Assembly (NCBI GenBank): GCA_963846885.1
Contig: CAWJXS010000019.1
Coordinates: 1-64,000 of the forward strand
From: RPQJ01 sp963846885
GTDB lineage: Bacteria; Pseudomonadota; Gammaproteobacteria; Steroidobacterales; Steroidobacteraceae
Direction: 5' to 3'
Length of the DNA stretch: 64,000 bases
Part shown: positions 26,357-35,474 of the stretch, piece by piece
Layout: each line of letters opens with the position of its first letter
How positions within the stretch are numbered: the first letter of the stretch is position 1
Position numbers and translations under genes: made by a program
Notes under the pieces: model-generated
The model's input: the letters and a program-made list of their open reading frames with translations, nothing else
The model's database searches: none
Told to the model about the DNA's origin: nothing

Positions 26357-28540
26357 ATGAATAGTCGAATCTTGTGGCTGGCCGCAGCTGCGGCCTTGGG
26401 CTTGGTCGGAGCCGTCAGCGCTCCACTGGCGTCAGACGGTGTCGGCGATCGGGCGGACGCTGTTCGTCGCAACGACAACCTTCCCGATCCGCTGACCACC
26501 AAGCAATTGAAAATTAGGAAGATGGCTCTCGAGGCCAGACTGTCCGGCAAAGGCGATGGAAAGGTCGTCAAGATTGCAAAAGGCCAGTACGTCCAGCTGG
26601 AGCGTGAAGGCGAAGGCGCGATCTGGACGGTGCTGGGAGAGTTCGCGGACCTGGCGCACAACACGCTGCCTGAGCCGAACAGGGCAGTCGACAACACGAC
26701 TATCTGGGTGCCGGACTTCAGCACCAGCCATTACAAGGGACTGTTGTTCGACGAAGCGGCGGGAGCGAACTCGATGCGTAACTTCTACATCGAGCAATCT
26801 GCCGGTCGCTATGCGGTATTCGGCGACGTAACCGACTGGGTCCCCGTCCCGGGGAATCACTCCGCCTATGACGACAATCCCGACTCGAATGTCTGGTACT
26901 TCCTGAAGGACTCGGTCAACGGTTGGTACGCCGCACAGATTGCCGCGGGGAAGACCCCCGCGCAGATCGACGCGTACTTAGCCCAGTTCGACGTCTGGGA
27001 TCGATACGACTACAACGCGAATGGCAACTTCGATGAGCCCGACGGCTACATCGACACCTTCCTGTCAGTCCACGCCGGGATGGGAGAAGAAGAAGGTGGG
27101 GTTCCCACGACAATCTGGAGCCATAGCTGGTACGCGTTCTACAACTTGATCGGAACAGCCGGTCCGGATTTCAACAAGAGCGGCGGTATTCAGATTGGCA
27201 ACAGCAATTACTGGGTCGGTAAGTACACCATCCAGCCTGAGGATGGCGGCGTAGGTGTCTTCGCGCACGAGTACGGCCATGACCTCGGTCTGCCCGATCT
27301 CTACGACTATTACGGAGAGAACGGCACCGGCTTCTGGTCGTTGATGTCCTCCGGCTCCTGGTTGGACGACGGCCTGGACACTATCGGCAACAAGCCGGGT
27401 CACATGGGTGCCTGGGAGAAGTTCCAGCTCGGCTGGTTGAACTATGAGGTGGCACGCGCAGGCCAGTTGTCCGTGCACAAGCTCGGACCCATGGAATACA
27501 ACACCAAGCAGGCGCAGGGCGTGTTCGTGATCCTTCCCCAGAAGGCAATTTCCTCGCCTATCGGGGATCCGTTCGAGGGCAGCTACTTCTACTTCAGTGG
27601 CTCGGCAAACAACCTGGACAACCGAATGACGAAAGCGTTTACGCTGCCTGCCGGCGCTACGTTGACCGCCAAGGTGAACTTCGGCATCGAGGTGGGTTAC
27701 GACTACGCTGCCGTGATCATCTCGACCGATGGTGGCGCCACCTGGACCACGGTGCCCACCAATCTGTCGAATTCGAGCGTGGAACTGAACGGCATAGAAG
27801 GGTTCTCGGGAGGTTGGGTCGACCTGACTGCCGACCTGTCTGCGTACCCCACGAATGTGGTGCTGGGATTCAAGTACAAGAGTGACGGTGGGGTCAACTA
27901 CGACGGCTTCATGGTCGACAGGTTGCTAGTGTCGGGTGCGCCGTTGGATGGCGCCGAAAGTGCGGCGGGCTGGACGTTTGCCGGCTTCCGCGTGACGAAC
28001 GGCACCGACACCAAGCTCTACAACAATTACTACGTGGCTGAGTACCGCACGTACAAGGGCTACGACAGCGGCCTCAAGGTGGGTCCGTACTACTTCGGGT
28101 ACCTGAACAATCCGCTGTTGGGCGAATGGGTCGACCACTTCGCGTATCAGGACGGGCTCCTGATCCACTACTGGGACACCTCACAGACGGACAACAACAC
28201 CGGACTGCATCCCGGAAACGGACTGTTGCTGCCGATCGACGCGCACTATCAGACCCTATATCGGGTCGATGGGCCCCGGTGGCGCAATCGCGTGCAGACC
28301 TATGACTCCACGTTTACGCTGGAGTCAACCGACGGCATACCGAACATCCACCAGAACAGCGTCCTTTCGCCCGTTCCGGAGCTGCCGGCAGTTAGCATGT
28401 TCGATGACCGCACGTTGCACTATGACCCCACGAACCCGCTGGGCAGCGTGATTCACCCGAACACCGGTACGCAGATTCGCATCAGAAGCATCAGTGCCTT
28501 GGATAGCTTCATGCAGATCGAGGTGCGACCGGCCAGATAG
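26357..28540 (+). CDS. Secreted M6-family (immune inhibitor A-like) metalloprotease
   Basis: This 727-residue protein has a Sec signal (ILWLAAAAALGLVGAVSAPLA), a propeptide region, and an M6 peptidase domain with the zinc motif FAHEYGHDLGLPDLYD around residue 304. Downstream, LMSSGSWLDDG and KFQLGWLNYEV are typical of immune inhibitor A proteins, and the remainder includes the beta-sandwich region (FGIEVGYDYAAVIISTDGG) and VDHFAYQDGLLIHYWD. In Bacillus and Vibrio relatives (InhA, PrtV) such enzymes degrade host or competitor proteins; here the role is unknown. The ATG at 26357 was preferred over one four codons upstream. It is followed by a strong terminator and flanked by IS remnants. Confidence 0.9.
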   Translation: MNSRILWLAAAAALGLVGAVSAPLASDGVGDRADAVRRNDNLPDPLTTKQLKIRKMALEARLSGKGDGKVVKIAKGQYVQLEREGEGAIWTVLGEFADLAHNTLPEPNRAVDNTTIWVPDFSTSHYKGLLFDEAAGANSMRNFYIEQSAGRYAVFGDVTDWVPVPGNHSAYDDNPDSNVWYFLKDSVNGWYAAQIAAGKTPAQIDAYLAQFDVWDRYDYNANGNFDEPDGYIDTFLSVHAGMGEEEGGVPTTIWSHSWYAFYNLIGTAGPDFNKSGGIQIGNSNYWVGKYTIQPEDGGVGVFAHEYGHDLGLPDLYDYYGENGTGFWSLMSSGSWLDDGLDTIGNKPGHMGAWEKFQLGWLNYEVARAGQLSVHKLGPMEYNTKQAQGVFVILPQKAISSPIGDPFEGSYFYFSGSANNLDNRMTKAFTLPAGATLTAKVNFGIEVGYDYAAVIISTDGGATWTTVPTNLSNSSVELNGIEGFSGGWVDLTADLSAYPTNVVLGFKYKSDGGVNYDGFMVDRLLVSGAPLDGAESAAGWTFAGFRVTNGTDTKLYNNYYVAEYRTYKGYDSGLKVGPYYFGYLNNPLLGEWVDHFAYQDGLLIHYWDTSQTDNNTGLHPGNGLLLPIDAHYQTLYRVDGPRWRNRVQTYDSTFTLESTDGIPNIHQNSVLSPVPELPAVSMFDDRTLHYDPTNPLGSVIHPNTGTQIRIRSISALDSFMQIEVRPAR

Positions 28541-28568
28541 CAACGCGCCTCCGCGGTTGAGCCTGAAG

Positions 28569-28600
28569 CCCCGGATGGATGCTTCCATCCGGGGTTTTTA
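28569..28600 (+). terminator. Rho-independent terminator after the M6 protease gene
   Basis: A perfect 11-base-pair stem CCCCGGATGGA/TCCATCCGGGG with a four-base loop is followed by TTTTTA. It lies 29 bases after the stop codon. Confidence 0.95.
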
Positions 28601-28676
28601 GTAGAGGCTGGGACAAGCAGGGCGGCGGACATCGCAGAGGCTGGAAGCGTCCGGTCGCGTGGCGGGTGTTGTCAGG

Positions 28677-29413
28677 TTAAGCGACCAAAGGCGCAATGAG
28701 CGGGGAGTGAGCGATCACTCGGGCAGCCGTGGTGGCCGCCGCCCACGTGCGATCGGCTTCGGCTCGAAAGAGGCGAAGAGTCAATCGGCGGATCAGGTGT
28801 CTTTGAACGATGAAGTTGTTGTAGACGGTCGTGTGCGTCGCGAGAAATCTTTGCGCCGAACGTTGCGATTTGAACCGCTGTTGTTTTCGCTCCCGTCGCC
28901 GAATGACCAGATGGGAGTTTTCCGCTCGATTGTTGTTGGGCATGCGGCCCGGTCGGTGTCGATCGCTACAGTGAAGCTGTCGGAACGCGGCTCGATACGA
29001 AGCAAGTTTGTCGGTTACGAAACTCTCCGGATGAATGCCGTCTCGCCTCAGTAATTTGCGCAGCAATCGCAAGGCGGCACCGGTGTCGCGGCGCTTCTGA
29101 ACGAGCATGTCCAGGACCTCGCTCTCTTCGTCGACCGCGCGCCACAACCACATGCGCTCACCGCAGATCTTCACGACCATCTCATCCAGGTGCCAGCGAC
29201 CGGTCGGTGTGGGTCTGGAGCGCCGCAGGTTCCGTGCGAAGGCCCGGCCGAATTTCAGGGTCCAGCAGCCGATCGTCTCGTAGCTCGCCTCGATGCCGCG
29301 CTGCGCCAGCAGCTCCGCGACATCCCGCAGGCTGAAGGTGACCCGGAAGTAGAGCCAGCCAGCCGGATGACGTCCGGCGGGAACCTGTGGCGCTTGAAGG
29401 AGGCCGGCGGCAT
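28677..29413 (-). pseudogene. IS6-family transposase (frameshifted)
   Basis: The restored protein of about 245 residues begins MPPASFKRHRFPPDVIRLA, shifts frame near 29365, and continues WLYFRVTFSLRDVAELLAQR, FARNLRRSRPTPTGRWHLDE, then the catalytic acids in HLDEMVVKICG, FVTDKLASYRAAF and MPNNNRAENSHLVIRRRERK. These are hallmarks of IS6-type DDE transposases. A palindrome CCCCCGTTCGGGGG sits just upstream of the start. I cannot define the terminal inverted repeats, so the element may be incomplete. It is inserted between the terminator of the M6 protease gene and the serine hydrolase gene. If the shift is a sequencing error the gene could be intact. Confidence 0.85.
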
Positions 29414-29489
29414 TGGCGTTCCCCCGTTCGGGGGTAATTCTGCCCCGAAACGAAGAATGCTTGGGGTAAAGCTGTCAGCACCGGCGCGC

Positions 29490-31373
29490 TCACTCCCACA
29501 GTCGGATCCCGATCCAGCCGTACGCCCAGAGGTAGCCTGCGAAGGCGAGGGTCGCGATGCTGCTGAGCCATGCGATCCCGCGCACGACGATACTCGCGTT
29601 CGGGGCGCCTCTTGCGGTTCGGACTAACGCAAGTGCGCCTAGAACGGGCGTCGCCAGGGTCGCACCGTAGAGTGCCCAGCCGAGCACGCTGGGCTTGCCG
29701 ATCTGGGTCAGATCAGCGCCTTGGAAGCCGACGATCGCGAGGCCCGCGACGGCAACGGTCGAAAGGATCGCGAGCCAGGGCAGCAACCTGATCGTCACGC
29801 CGCCGCGATCGGTCAAGCGACCGAGGAACGCGCTCGGAATCCAGATCAACATGTAGAGCGCGGACACTACGAGAGCGAAAACGTAAATGGTCGCTAGAAC
29901 CGCTTTGCCCACGAGTTCCGGCAGCGGCACTTTGCGCTCAGCGCCGGTAGGCGTGAACATCAGCATATCGTCGCCACTGGGCACGAAGACGATGTTTGGA
30001 ACGGCCTTGTCGGCTTTCTGGAAGAGGTTGTTGCCGATGTGGATGCGCTTCGTGTCGTTGAACTCGAGTTCGCCGTCCGTGGCGCGCGCGACTTGCCAGC
30101 CAAAGATGCTGTCGATGATTGCAAGCATCTGCTGCCGCGGTGTGATCGATTGGTAGAAGCCCTCCAGTTGGTCAAGTTGTGCCGGTGCCAACGGTGCAGC
30201 GGCAGCCCGGGTCTCCGGAAAATTGCGCTCGAGGTAGCTTCGTATTTCCTCGCCCGCATTGAAGACCTCCTCCGAGCCGAGGTTCGCCATCACCACGTAG
30301 CCGGCACCTTGCCCGGGGGCGTACTCGTACTTCGAGACGAATCCGTCGATGCCACCGTCATGGCCGTAGAAGATCCCTTTCTTGCCGGCGTAGATCATGT
30401 TGCCGAGGCCGTAGCCGTACTTGAGGCCAGCGCGCGCGCCGTCGTTGGTTTCGGGGCGTTCGATGCGTTCGATAGAGGCGGTGCTGAGGTAGGTGCGCGC
30501 GTCCAGCGTGCCGCGGCCGAGCATGAGCAGCGGGAGCTTTGCCAGGTCTTCCGACGTGACATTCAGTGAGCCCGAGGGTCGTGCCAGGATCTCTACAAAC
30601 GGCTCTACATCGCCGTCCGTGTTCTTGTAGCTTTTAGATAGGCGATTGGTGATTTGCGGTTCCCGCGTCCAATAAGCACTCTCCATGCCGAGAGGGCCGG
30701 TCAGGCGGTTGGCGATGAAGTCCTGGAACTTCTGCCCGCTCGCCTTTTCGATGATGCGTCCGGCGATAACGGGCCCCGCGTTGCAGTAGGACGTCATGGT
30801 GCCTGGTCTCCAGCGGCTCTTGTACGGCCCGTACTGGTTGACAGCGTCTGACAGCGGCACGTCCTTGCCTTCAAGAAAATAGTGGCGGAACGTTATGTCG
30901 TCGAAACCGGTCGTGTGCTCCAGGAGGTGCACGAGGCGGATCGGGTCTGTCTTCTCCCAGGGGTTGTCGTACTGCAGCTCGGGCATCAGCTCGCTGAGTT
31001 TTGCGTCAAGGCTGAGCTTGCCTTCCTCGACCAGCATCATGACGCCGATGGCCGTGAAGCTCTTGGAGATGGAGCCTGCGCGGAAGACCGTATCCGGGGT
31101 GACAGGACGCTTCGTCTTGAGGTCGGCGAAGCCGTAGCCTTTCGTCAGCACGATCTGGCCGTCCTCGATGATGGTGACGGAAACCCCAGGTACTTTGCCT
31201 TTCCCGAAAGTGTCGGCCAGACGCTTGTCGAGTTCTTCCAGAGAGGCGGCGGGCCCGGGAGTTTCCTCGGAGTCAGCTGCTTGAACGGGCACGCCCGCGC
31301 AGACGGCGGCGAAGGACAGCGCTACCAAAAGTGCTCTCACGGCGGCCCCACTCCGACGACGATGTGTACTCAC
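29490..31373 (-). CDS. Serine hydrolase (class C beta-lactamase/PBP-like) with membrane tail
   Basis: This 627-residue protein has a signal peptide (ALLVALSFAAVCAGVPVQA), then a beta-lactamase-class-C-like domain. The SxxK nucleophile motif is AGSISKSF (serine about residue 101), the YxN motif is TSYCNAG, and the third motif appears as FYGHDGGIDGF. After about residue 450 come several hydrophobic segments (AVLATIYVFALVVSALYMLIW, LLPWLAILSTVAVAGLAIVGF, two more to the C-terminus), so the catalytic domain is periplasmic and anchored by a C-terminal membrane bundle. Relatives include esterases, D-aminopeptidases and peptidases; the substrate is not predictable. It is flanked by the IS6 remnant and a mini-element. 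Confidence 0.88.
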   Translation of the reverse strand: MSTHRRRSGAAVRALLVALSFAAVCAGVPVQAADSEETPGPAASLEELDKRLADTFGKGKVPGVSVTIIEDGQIVLTKGYGFADLKTKRPVTPDTVFRAGSISKSFTAIGVMMLVEEGKLSLDAKLSELMPELQYDNPWEKTDPIRLVHLLEHTTGFDDITFRHYFLEGKDVPLSDAVNQYGPYKSRWRPGTMTSYCNAGPVIAGRIIEKASGQKFQDFIANRLTGPLGMESAYWTREPQITNRLSKSYKNTDGDVEPFVEILARPSGSLNVTSEDLAKLPLLMLGRGTLDARTYLSTASIERIERPETNDGARAGLKYGYGLGNMIYAGKKGIFYGHDGGIDGFVSKYEYAPGQGAGYVVMANLGSEEVFNAGEEIRSYLERNFPETRAAAAPLAPAQLDQLEGFYQSITPRQQMLAIIDSIFGWQVARATDGELEFNDTKRIHIGNNLFQKADKAVPNIVFVPSGDDMLMFTPTGAERKVPLPELVGKAVLATIYVFALVVSALYMLIWIPSAFLGRLTDRGGVTIRLLPWLAILSTVAVAGLAIVGFQGADLTQIGKPSVLGWALYGATLATPVLGALALVRTARGAPNASIVVRGIAWLSSIATLAFAGYLWAYGWIGIRLWE

Positions 31374-31464
31374 GGGATTGTCAGCTTAACTGAAAGCCTG
31401 ACCCCCTCGGCGTTCGGAACGGACAGCTGTCGCTCATCAACGCTACGGCTGGCGTTCGAAACGC

Positions 31465-31582
31465 AACAGGCGTCGAAGGCTGACCAGGGCTCAAGAGACA
31501 TTTGTCGATGAGAATCGTGAGCTCGTCTCCTTTTCGCAGGGTCGATATTGGACGCCGGAGGCTGGTCAATCCTCGACGCCGG
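31465..31582. mobile_element. Internally deleted mini-element, copy A
   Basis: A left end (AACAGGCGTCGAAGGCTGACC) and a right end (GGTCAATCCTCGACGCCGG) enclose only about 80 bases of non-coding sequence. The interior matches copies at 37.9 and 42.6 kb. The ends contain repeated GGCGTYGAAG motifs, like the multiple terminal repeats of IS21-type elements, but no transposase is present. The rest of 31374-31871 holds no gene that I can support. Confidence 0.6.
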
Positions 31583-31583
31583 G

Positions 31584-31650
31584 TTGCGGAAATTTGTAAA
31601 CCCTGTGCTCGGAATCATCTGCAGCTATCTGTCGATAAGCTCAATTTATT
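31584..31650. repeat. Solo IS481 end plus flank, copy of 23150-23215
   Basis: GCGGAAATTTGTAAACC and the following TGTGCTCGGAATCATCTGC match the right end of the IS481 element and about 30 bases outside it. No transposase accompanies it. It directly follows mini-element copy A, so two mobile fragments are stacked here. Confidence 0.7.
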
Positions 31651-31871
31651 GAATGGCAAAGGGTTTGAAGCTTCGATACATGCTTCTCTATCTACTGATG
31701 CGCGTCCAATGAGAAGAAGCATAGGGTAGGTGTTGAAAAGAGCGCGGACGGCTGACTGTCCTCCGCAAAAGAACACGAAGGACGTCGCTGGGCGCTCGGC
31801 CCCTGCCAGCAGCTGAAAGCCAGGTTGGCCTGGATGTTCGCTGGCGAGTTACACCTGACGAGGTAACGCCA

Positions 31872-33437
31872 ATGACGTCGGGCAAGTGCTATCTGGCCTA
31901 CACAGCGATGCTTCTCTGCGCTCTCTTCGGGCGCGCGGATGCTGCCACCGATCCGCTCAGCAACGTGAACAGGCTTCCTGCGTCACTCGAGCAGGTAGTG
32001 GGGCAGGTCACGGGCGAACTCACCGGGAATGGTTACGAAGTGCAGCGCGGTTACTGGGCCCTCTGGGGCTCGGACCAGTGCAAGTACACCATCCGGGTGC
32101 TCGGGCGCTGCTTCGGGCCGAATCCCACCGCTCCGTATGCCATCCCGTTCCTTCCCTCCTGGCGCGACGAGTACGTCGAAAAGACCTTGCACAACGTGTT
32201 GGGTCCGGCGCGGCGCGGCTACTCGCCGATCTTTCGACTGGCCGAGACTGAGGCGCTCGTCATCCTGGCAGAGCTGCCGCCACGCGGTTCATACCTGAGC
32301 CTGCAGACGTACCTTTTCACGCGACAGGCCGAGATCCCCACGAGCGATGAGATCTTCCTGGGCGTATCGCAGGATCTTCGCGAAATACTGTTCGCTACGG
32401 CACCGAACCCGGCCCGGCTCATCACGTGGGCGACCCTCGGCGACAGCAACAACAATGTGGTCATTGAAAACCAGACCGGGATTCCCTGGGAAAGCAACCA
32501 GCAGCGATTTTTCATCGTAACCCCGGACCAGGCGAGCGAGCGCGATGTGGCCGAGGCGCTGATGGCGGCAGGTGTCGATGAAAATCAGATCTTCGTGGAG
32601 AAGGTTGCAGCAGACCTGGTGAATCTCGGGCTCGATCCCGCAGCAGATGAGTTCCAGATCTTCCTGCGCTACGTGCAGGTGCCGAACACCGCAGAAGCCG
32701 ATGCATGGCGCGCACGGCTGCCACTTACCGTACTTCGCGTTCGCTACAACGGCACGTCAGACCCGTCTCGGCCTATCCCTTATCCGATACCCGACTATGA
32801 AATGAAGACCGCGAATTCGGAGGCGGACCTGGCCTTCGACCTGCGGGATCTCATTGATACCGTGAAGGCGCGCTGGAATCAGGCTAACGCCGAAGACATG
32901 CCCTTTGCGGTCGCCGAACTGCCATGGCCTGCGGGACTGGATACGGTCGGCCAGCATTGCCTGCAGCGGCCCATGAACTGCCTCGGCGACAACCAGGACG
33001 ACTCGTTCTGGATCAGTCCGAACATATCGTTCGACACGGACCAGATCTTGGCGGACAACATTGCTCAAGGTGACGTAGTCGCGGTGGTGGGCACCCTCGC
33101 GACCGCGACGGAGAACGCGACCTACGTGAGTCTCGCGCTCAATTACTTCCCGGACGCGATCAGCTTCGGCAACCTCACCAACCTGGAGCTCGAGGGCACC
33201 GCCTCCGCCTATGCCAACGATGTCGCCAACACCGACAAGTTCTATCTCTACTACTTCAGCAGGGATTGCACGGGACTGACCCCCTGCCAGGAGATCCAGG
33301 AGTCGGACGTCCCGATCGGTGCATTCCTCAAGCTGACCGAACGCAACTATGTGCGCCCTGGCACGGCCCGGGCCCCGGACGCCTCGCAGCTGCTGACTCC
33401 CTCGGTCATCGTATTCAGTCGAGGCGGTACTCCATGA
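31872..33437 (+). CDS. Secreted paralogue 1 of an unrecognised family
   Basis: I do not recognise a named domain. The 521-residue protein has a signal peptide (CYLAYTAMLLCALFGRADA). An N-terminal block with two cysteines (SDQCKYTIRVLGRCFGPNP, then PSWRDEYVEK) is followed by FRLAETEALVILAELPPRG, then a central block TLGDSNNNVVIENQTGIPW and RFFIVTPDQASERDV..GVDENQIFVEK, then LPLTVLRVRYNG, a second cysteine pair ending MNCLGDNQDD, and a C-terminal block VVGTLATATENATYVSLALN with a third pair (RDCTGLTPCQE). All blocks recur in the next gene and most in the third. It is probably exported and disulfide-bonded. No catalytic motif or membrane anchor is visible. Confidence 0.75.
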   Translation: MTSGKCYLAYTAMLLCALFGRADAATDPLSNVNRLPASLEQVVGQVTGELTGNGYEVQRGYWALWGSDQCKYTIRVLGRCFGPNPTAPYAIPFLPSWRDEYVEKTLHNVLGPARRGYSPIFRLAETEALVILAELPPRGSYLSLQTYLFTRQAEIPTSDEIFLGVSQDLREILFATAPNPARLITWATLGDSNNNVVIENQTGIPWESNQQRFFIVTPDQASERDVAEALMAAGVDENQIFVEKVAADLVNLGLDPAADEFQIFLRYVQVPNTAEADAWRARLPLTVLRVRYNGTSDPSRPIPYPIPDYEMKTANSEADLAFDLRDLIDTVKARWNQANAEDMPFAVAELPWPAGLDTVGQHCLQRPMNCLGDNQDDSFWISPNISFDTDQILADNIAQGDVVAVVGTLATATENATYVSLALNYFPDAISFGNLTNLELEGTASAYANDVANTDKFYLYYFSRDCTGLTPCQEIQESDVPIGAFLKLTERNYVRPGTARAPDASQLLTPSVIVFSRGGTP

Positions 33438-33475
33438 TCCGCGGCGATGAGCACGCGGCGCTCGCCACGCCTCTC

Positions 33476-33598
33476 GATTAATACCTGCCGTCGCTTCCCC
33501 TAGCCCGAATGGCGCGCGTCGACGTGGAAAGTATCGTGGGCTAACGGGGCGGACGACGCGCCGATCATGGTGCGCCCAGCCCAGTCACCGATAGGGGC
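33476..33598. repeat. Duplicated upstream region, copy 1 (before paralogue 2)
   Basis: The 120 bases ahead of paralogue 2 match 37777-37899 throughout, for example CGAATGGCGCG, ACGGGGCGGACGA and TGGTGCGCCCAGCC in the same order and spacing. It ends eight bases before the start codon, so it includes the putative leader and perhaps the promoter of this gene. Confidence 0.7.
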
Positions 33599-33606
33599 TT
33601 GCACCA

Positions 33607-35439
33607 ATGAAACGGACTTTTCTGGCGCTCACGGCAGCCGGTCTGCGCTCGCTTCGCTGGTACCCCGAGCTTCGCGTCCGCCGCAGGAGGAACGACTCCA
33701 TCGTCAAAGTCGGCACGGGGTTTGCGTGCCTGCTACTGGCAACGATGTTGGCGGGAATCACCGCGACGGCTGCGCCTGGCGGTACTCAGCCGAAGGCGGG
33801 GACGCCAGGGCATACGGTGAGCAGTCAAGCCGCCGTGCCGAAACCCGGGACTGGCAACTTCGTGCAGCAGTTCATCCGCGGTTTGCGCAGCAATGACCTG
33901 GAGGTCAGCGTCGGCTACCCGAGGGTGTACACCCAGGCGGACTGCGCTTACAGCTACCAGGTGTTTCACAACTGCTTCGGCAACAACCCTGCCGCGCCCT
34001 ACGTGATGCCGGTCGTCAAGTCGTGGCCGGACGAGTACGTCGACCCGGCGATGAAGAACGGCTTCGGGAGGACGCGGCCCGGATACAGCGTGACTTACCG
34101 GCTCGATCCCAGGGAAGCGATCATCTTGTTCGGCAGGATGCCCCCGCGAGCGCGGTACATGGGTCTGCAGACCTGGATTCTTACCACCGGATGGTTGAGC
34201 GACGACTCTCCGTGGAACCTGGGCGCCTGCAGTTCTTACGCATCCTTTGCGAACCGGATGACCCAGTACTTCTTCGGGACCGTCCCTCCTGTCTCTACCG
34301 TCCCTACAGTCCCTTATTGCGCCACCGTACCTGACACACAGGCTCGAGTGCAGAGCTTTGCGAGCATAGACAACACCATCAACAACGTGGTGATGGAGAA
34401 GAAGTCAGGCTCCCCGTGGGGCGAGATGCGGTACTTCGTAATCACTCCCGACCAGCGCACGGACGAGGCGGTTCGCCAAGCTCTGCAAAGCCTTGGCGTG
34501 GACGAAGATGAGATCTTCACCGAGAGGATCCCGGAAACCTTCCAGGACGCCGATCCCGATCATGCCTATCCCTACGGTCAGAATCCCGTCGTCGGCCCGC
34601 TGGGCCTCGGCAAAGATGCGGTCGACTTCACGACGGCCGTGCGCTACGCCATGCCGGATGACCAACAGGCTGCAGATGTCTGGCTCAAGAGTCTCCCGCT
34701 GACTGTTCTGCGTGTACGAAGACCATCAGGTGGGGCGGAGCCCGAGCCTTATGGGGACCGCCAGGCGGACGATCGGCCCACGGTCGATGAAACCGCGGAC
34801 GACGCGCTGAAGAGCGGGCTGCAGTACCTGCTAGACGCCGTGAAGACCCGTGCGAAAAGCCAAGGGTGGACGCTCGTGGAAGAGAAACACCCCGAGATGA
34901 TCGACATCGTCAAATATCTCGGGCAATTCGGACCCGCCTGCCGGGCGATTGGCATGAACTGCCTGGGGGACGGCCAGGACGCCAGCTACTTCTTTGCCCA
35001 GCCAAGACTGCTCGACACAGGATTGATCTATGCGGCGGTGGGCACCCTTGCCACTGAGACGGGCAACGCCACCTACGTCGGCCTGTCGGTCAACGACGCC
35101 TCGCTCCTCAAGGGGGCCCTGAACGTCGACGACACGAAGTTGAAGGGGTCCGCCAGCAGCTATCACAGTGAGGTCCCCGACCCGGCCACGTTGGAGAAGT
35201 ACTTCGTGCACTTCTTCGCCAGGGACTGCGCCGCGATCGCGGATCTCACGGACGGGGAATGCACGACGGTTACCACGGACATGATCCCGCTTGCCGGCGA
35301 CGTCGACGCCCCCGGTGACCCCGCCCTGCACGGCATGTTCAGCATTGCGGTGCGGGCCTACGTCAAGCCCGGGTCTGAACGCGGTCCCGACCCCACCATG
35401 CAACTGCCGCCTCACAGGCTGACGTTCACGTACGAGTAG
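33607..35439 (+). CDS. Secreted paralogue 2 of the same family
   Basis: This 610-residue protein repeats the full block order of paralogue 1: a cysteine pair with HNCFGNNPAAPY and SWPDEYVDPAM, YRLDPREAIILFGRMPPRAR, ASIDNTINNVVMEKKSG, YFVITPDQRTDEAVRQAL with GVDEDEIFTERI, LPLTVLRVRRPSG, GMNCLGDGQDASYFF and VGTLATETGNATYVGLSVN with RDCAAIADLTDGEC. It has longer inserts between blocks and an extra cysteine pair (GACSSY, PYCATV). The N-terminus is unusual: a basic stretch RWYPELRVRRRRNDS precedes a hydrophobic helix (GFACLLLATMLAGITATAA), so export could follow a long n-region, or translation could start later. Function is unknown; tandem position suggests gene duplication with divergence. Confidence 0.75.
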   Translation: MKRTFLALTAAGLRSLRWYPELRVRRRRNDSIVKVGTGFACLLLATMLAGITATAAPGGTQPKAGTPGHTVSSQAAVPKPGTGNFVQQFIRGLRSNDLEVSVGYPRVYTQADCAYSYQVFHNCFGNNPAAPYVMPVVKSWPDEYVDPAMKNGFGRTRPGYSVTYRLDPREAIILFGRMPPRARYMGLQTWILTTGWLSDDSPWNLGACSSYASFANRMTQYFFGTVPPVSTVPTVPYCATVPDTQARVQSFASIDNTINNVVMEKKSGSPWGEMRYFVITPDQRTDEAVRQALQSLGVDEDEIFTERIPETFQDADPDHAYPYGQNPVVGPLGLGKDAVDFTTAVRYAMPDDQQAADVWLKSLPLTVLRVRRPSGGAEPEPYGDRQADDRPTVDETADDALKSGLQYLLDAVKTRAKSQGWTLVEEKHPEMIDIVKYLGQFGPACRAIGMNCLGDGQDASYFFAQPRLLDTGLIYAAVGTLATETGNATYVGLSVNDASLLKGALNVDDTKLKGSASSYHSEVPDPATLEKYFVHFFARDCAAIADLTDGECTTVTTDMIPLAGDVDAPGDPALHGMFSIAVRAYVKPGSERGPDPTMQLPPHRLTFTYE

Positions 35440-35474
35440 CGCAATCGCGCTTCCTCTGCGCGGAGTACGACATC

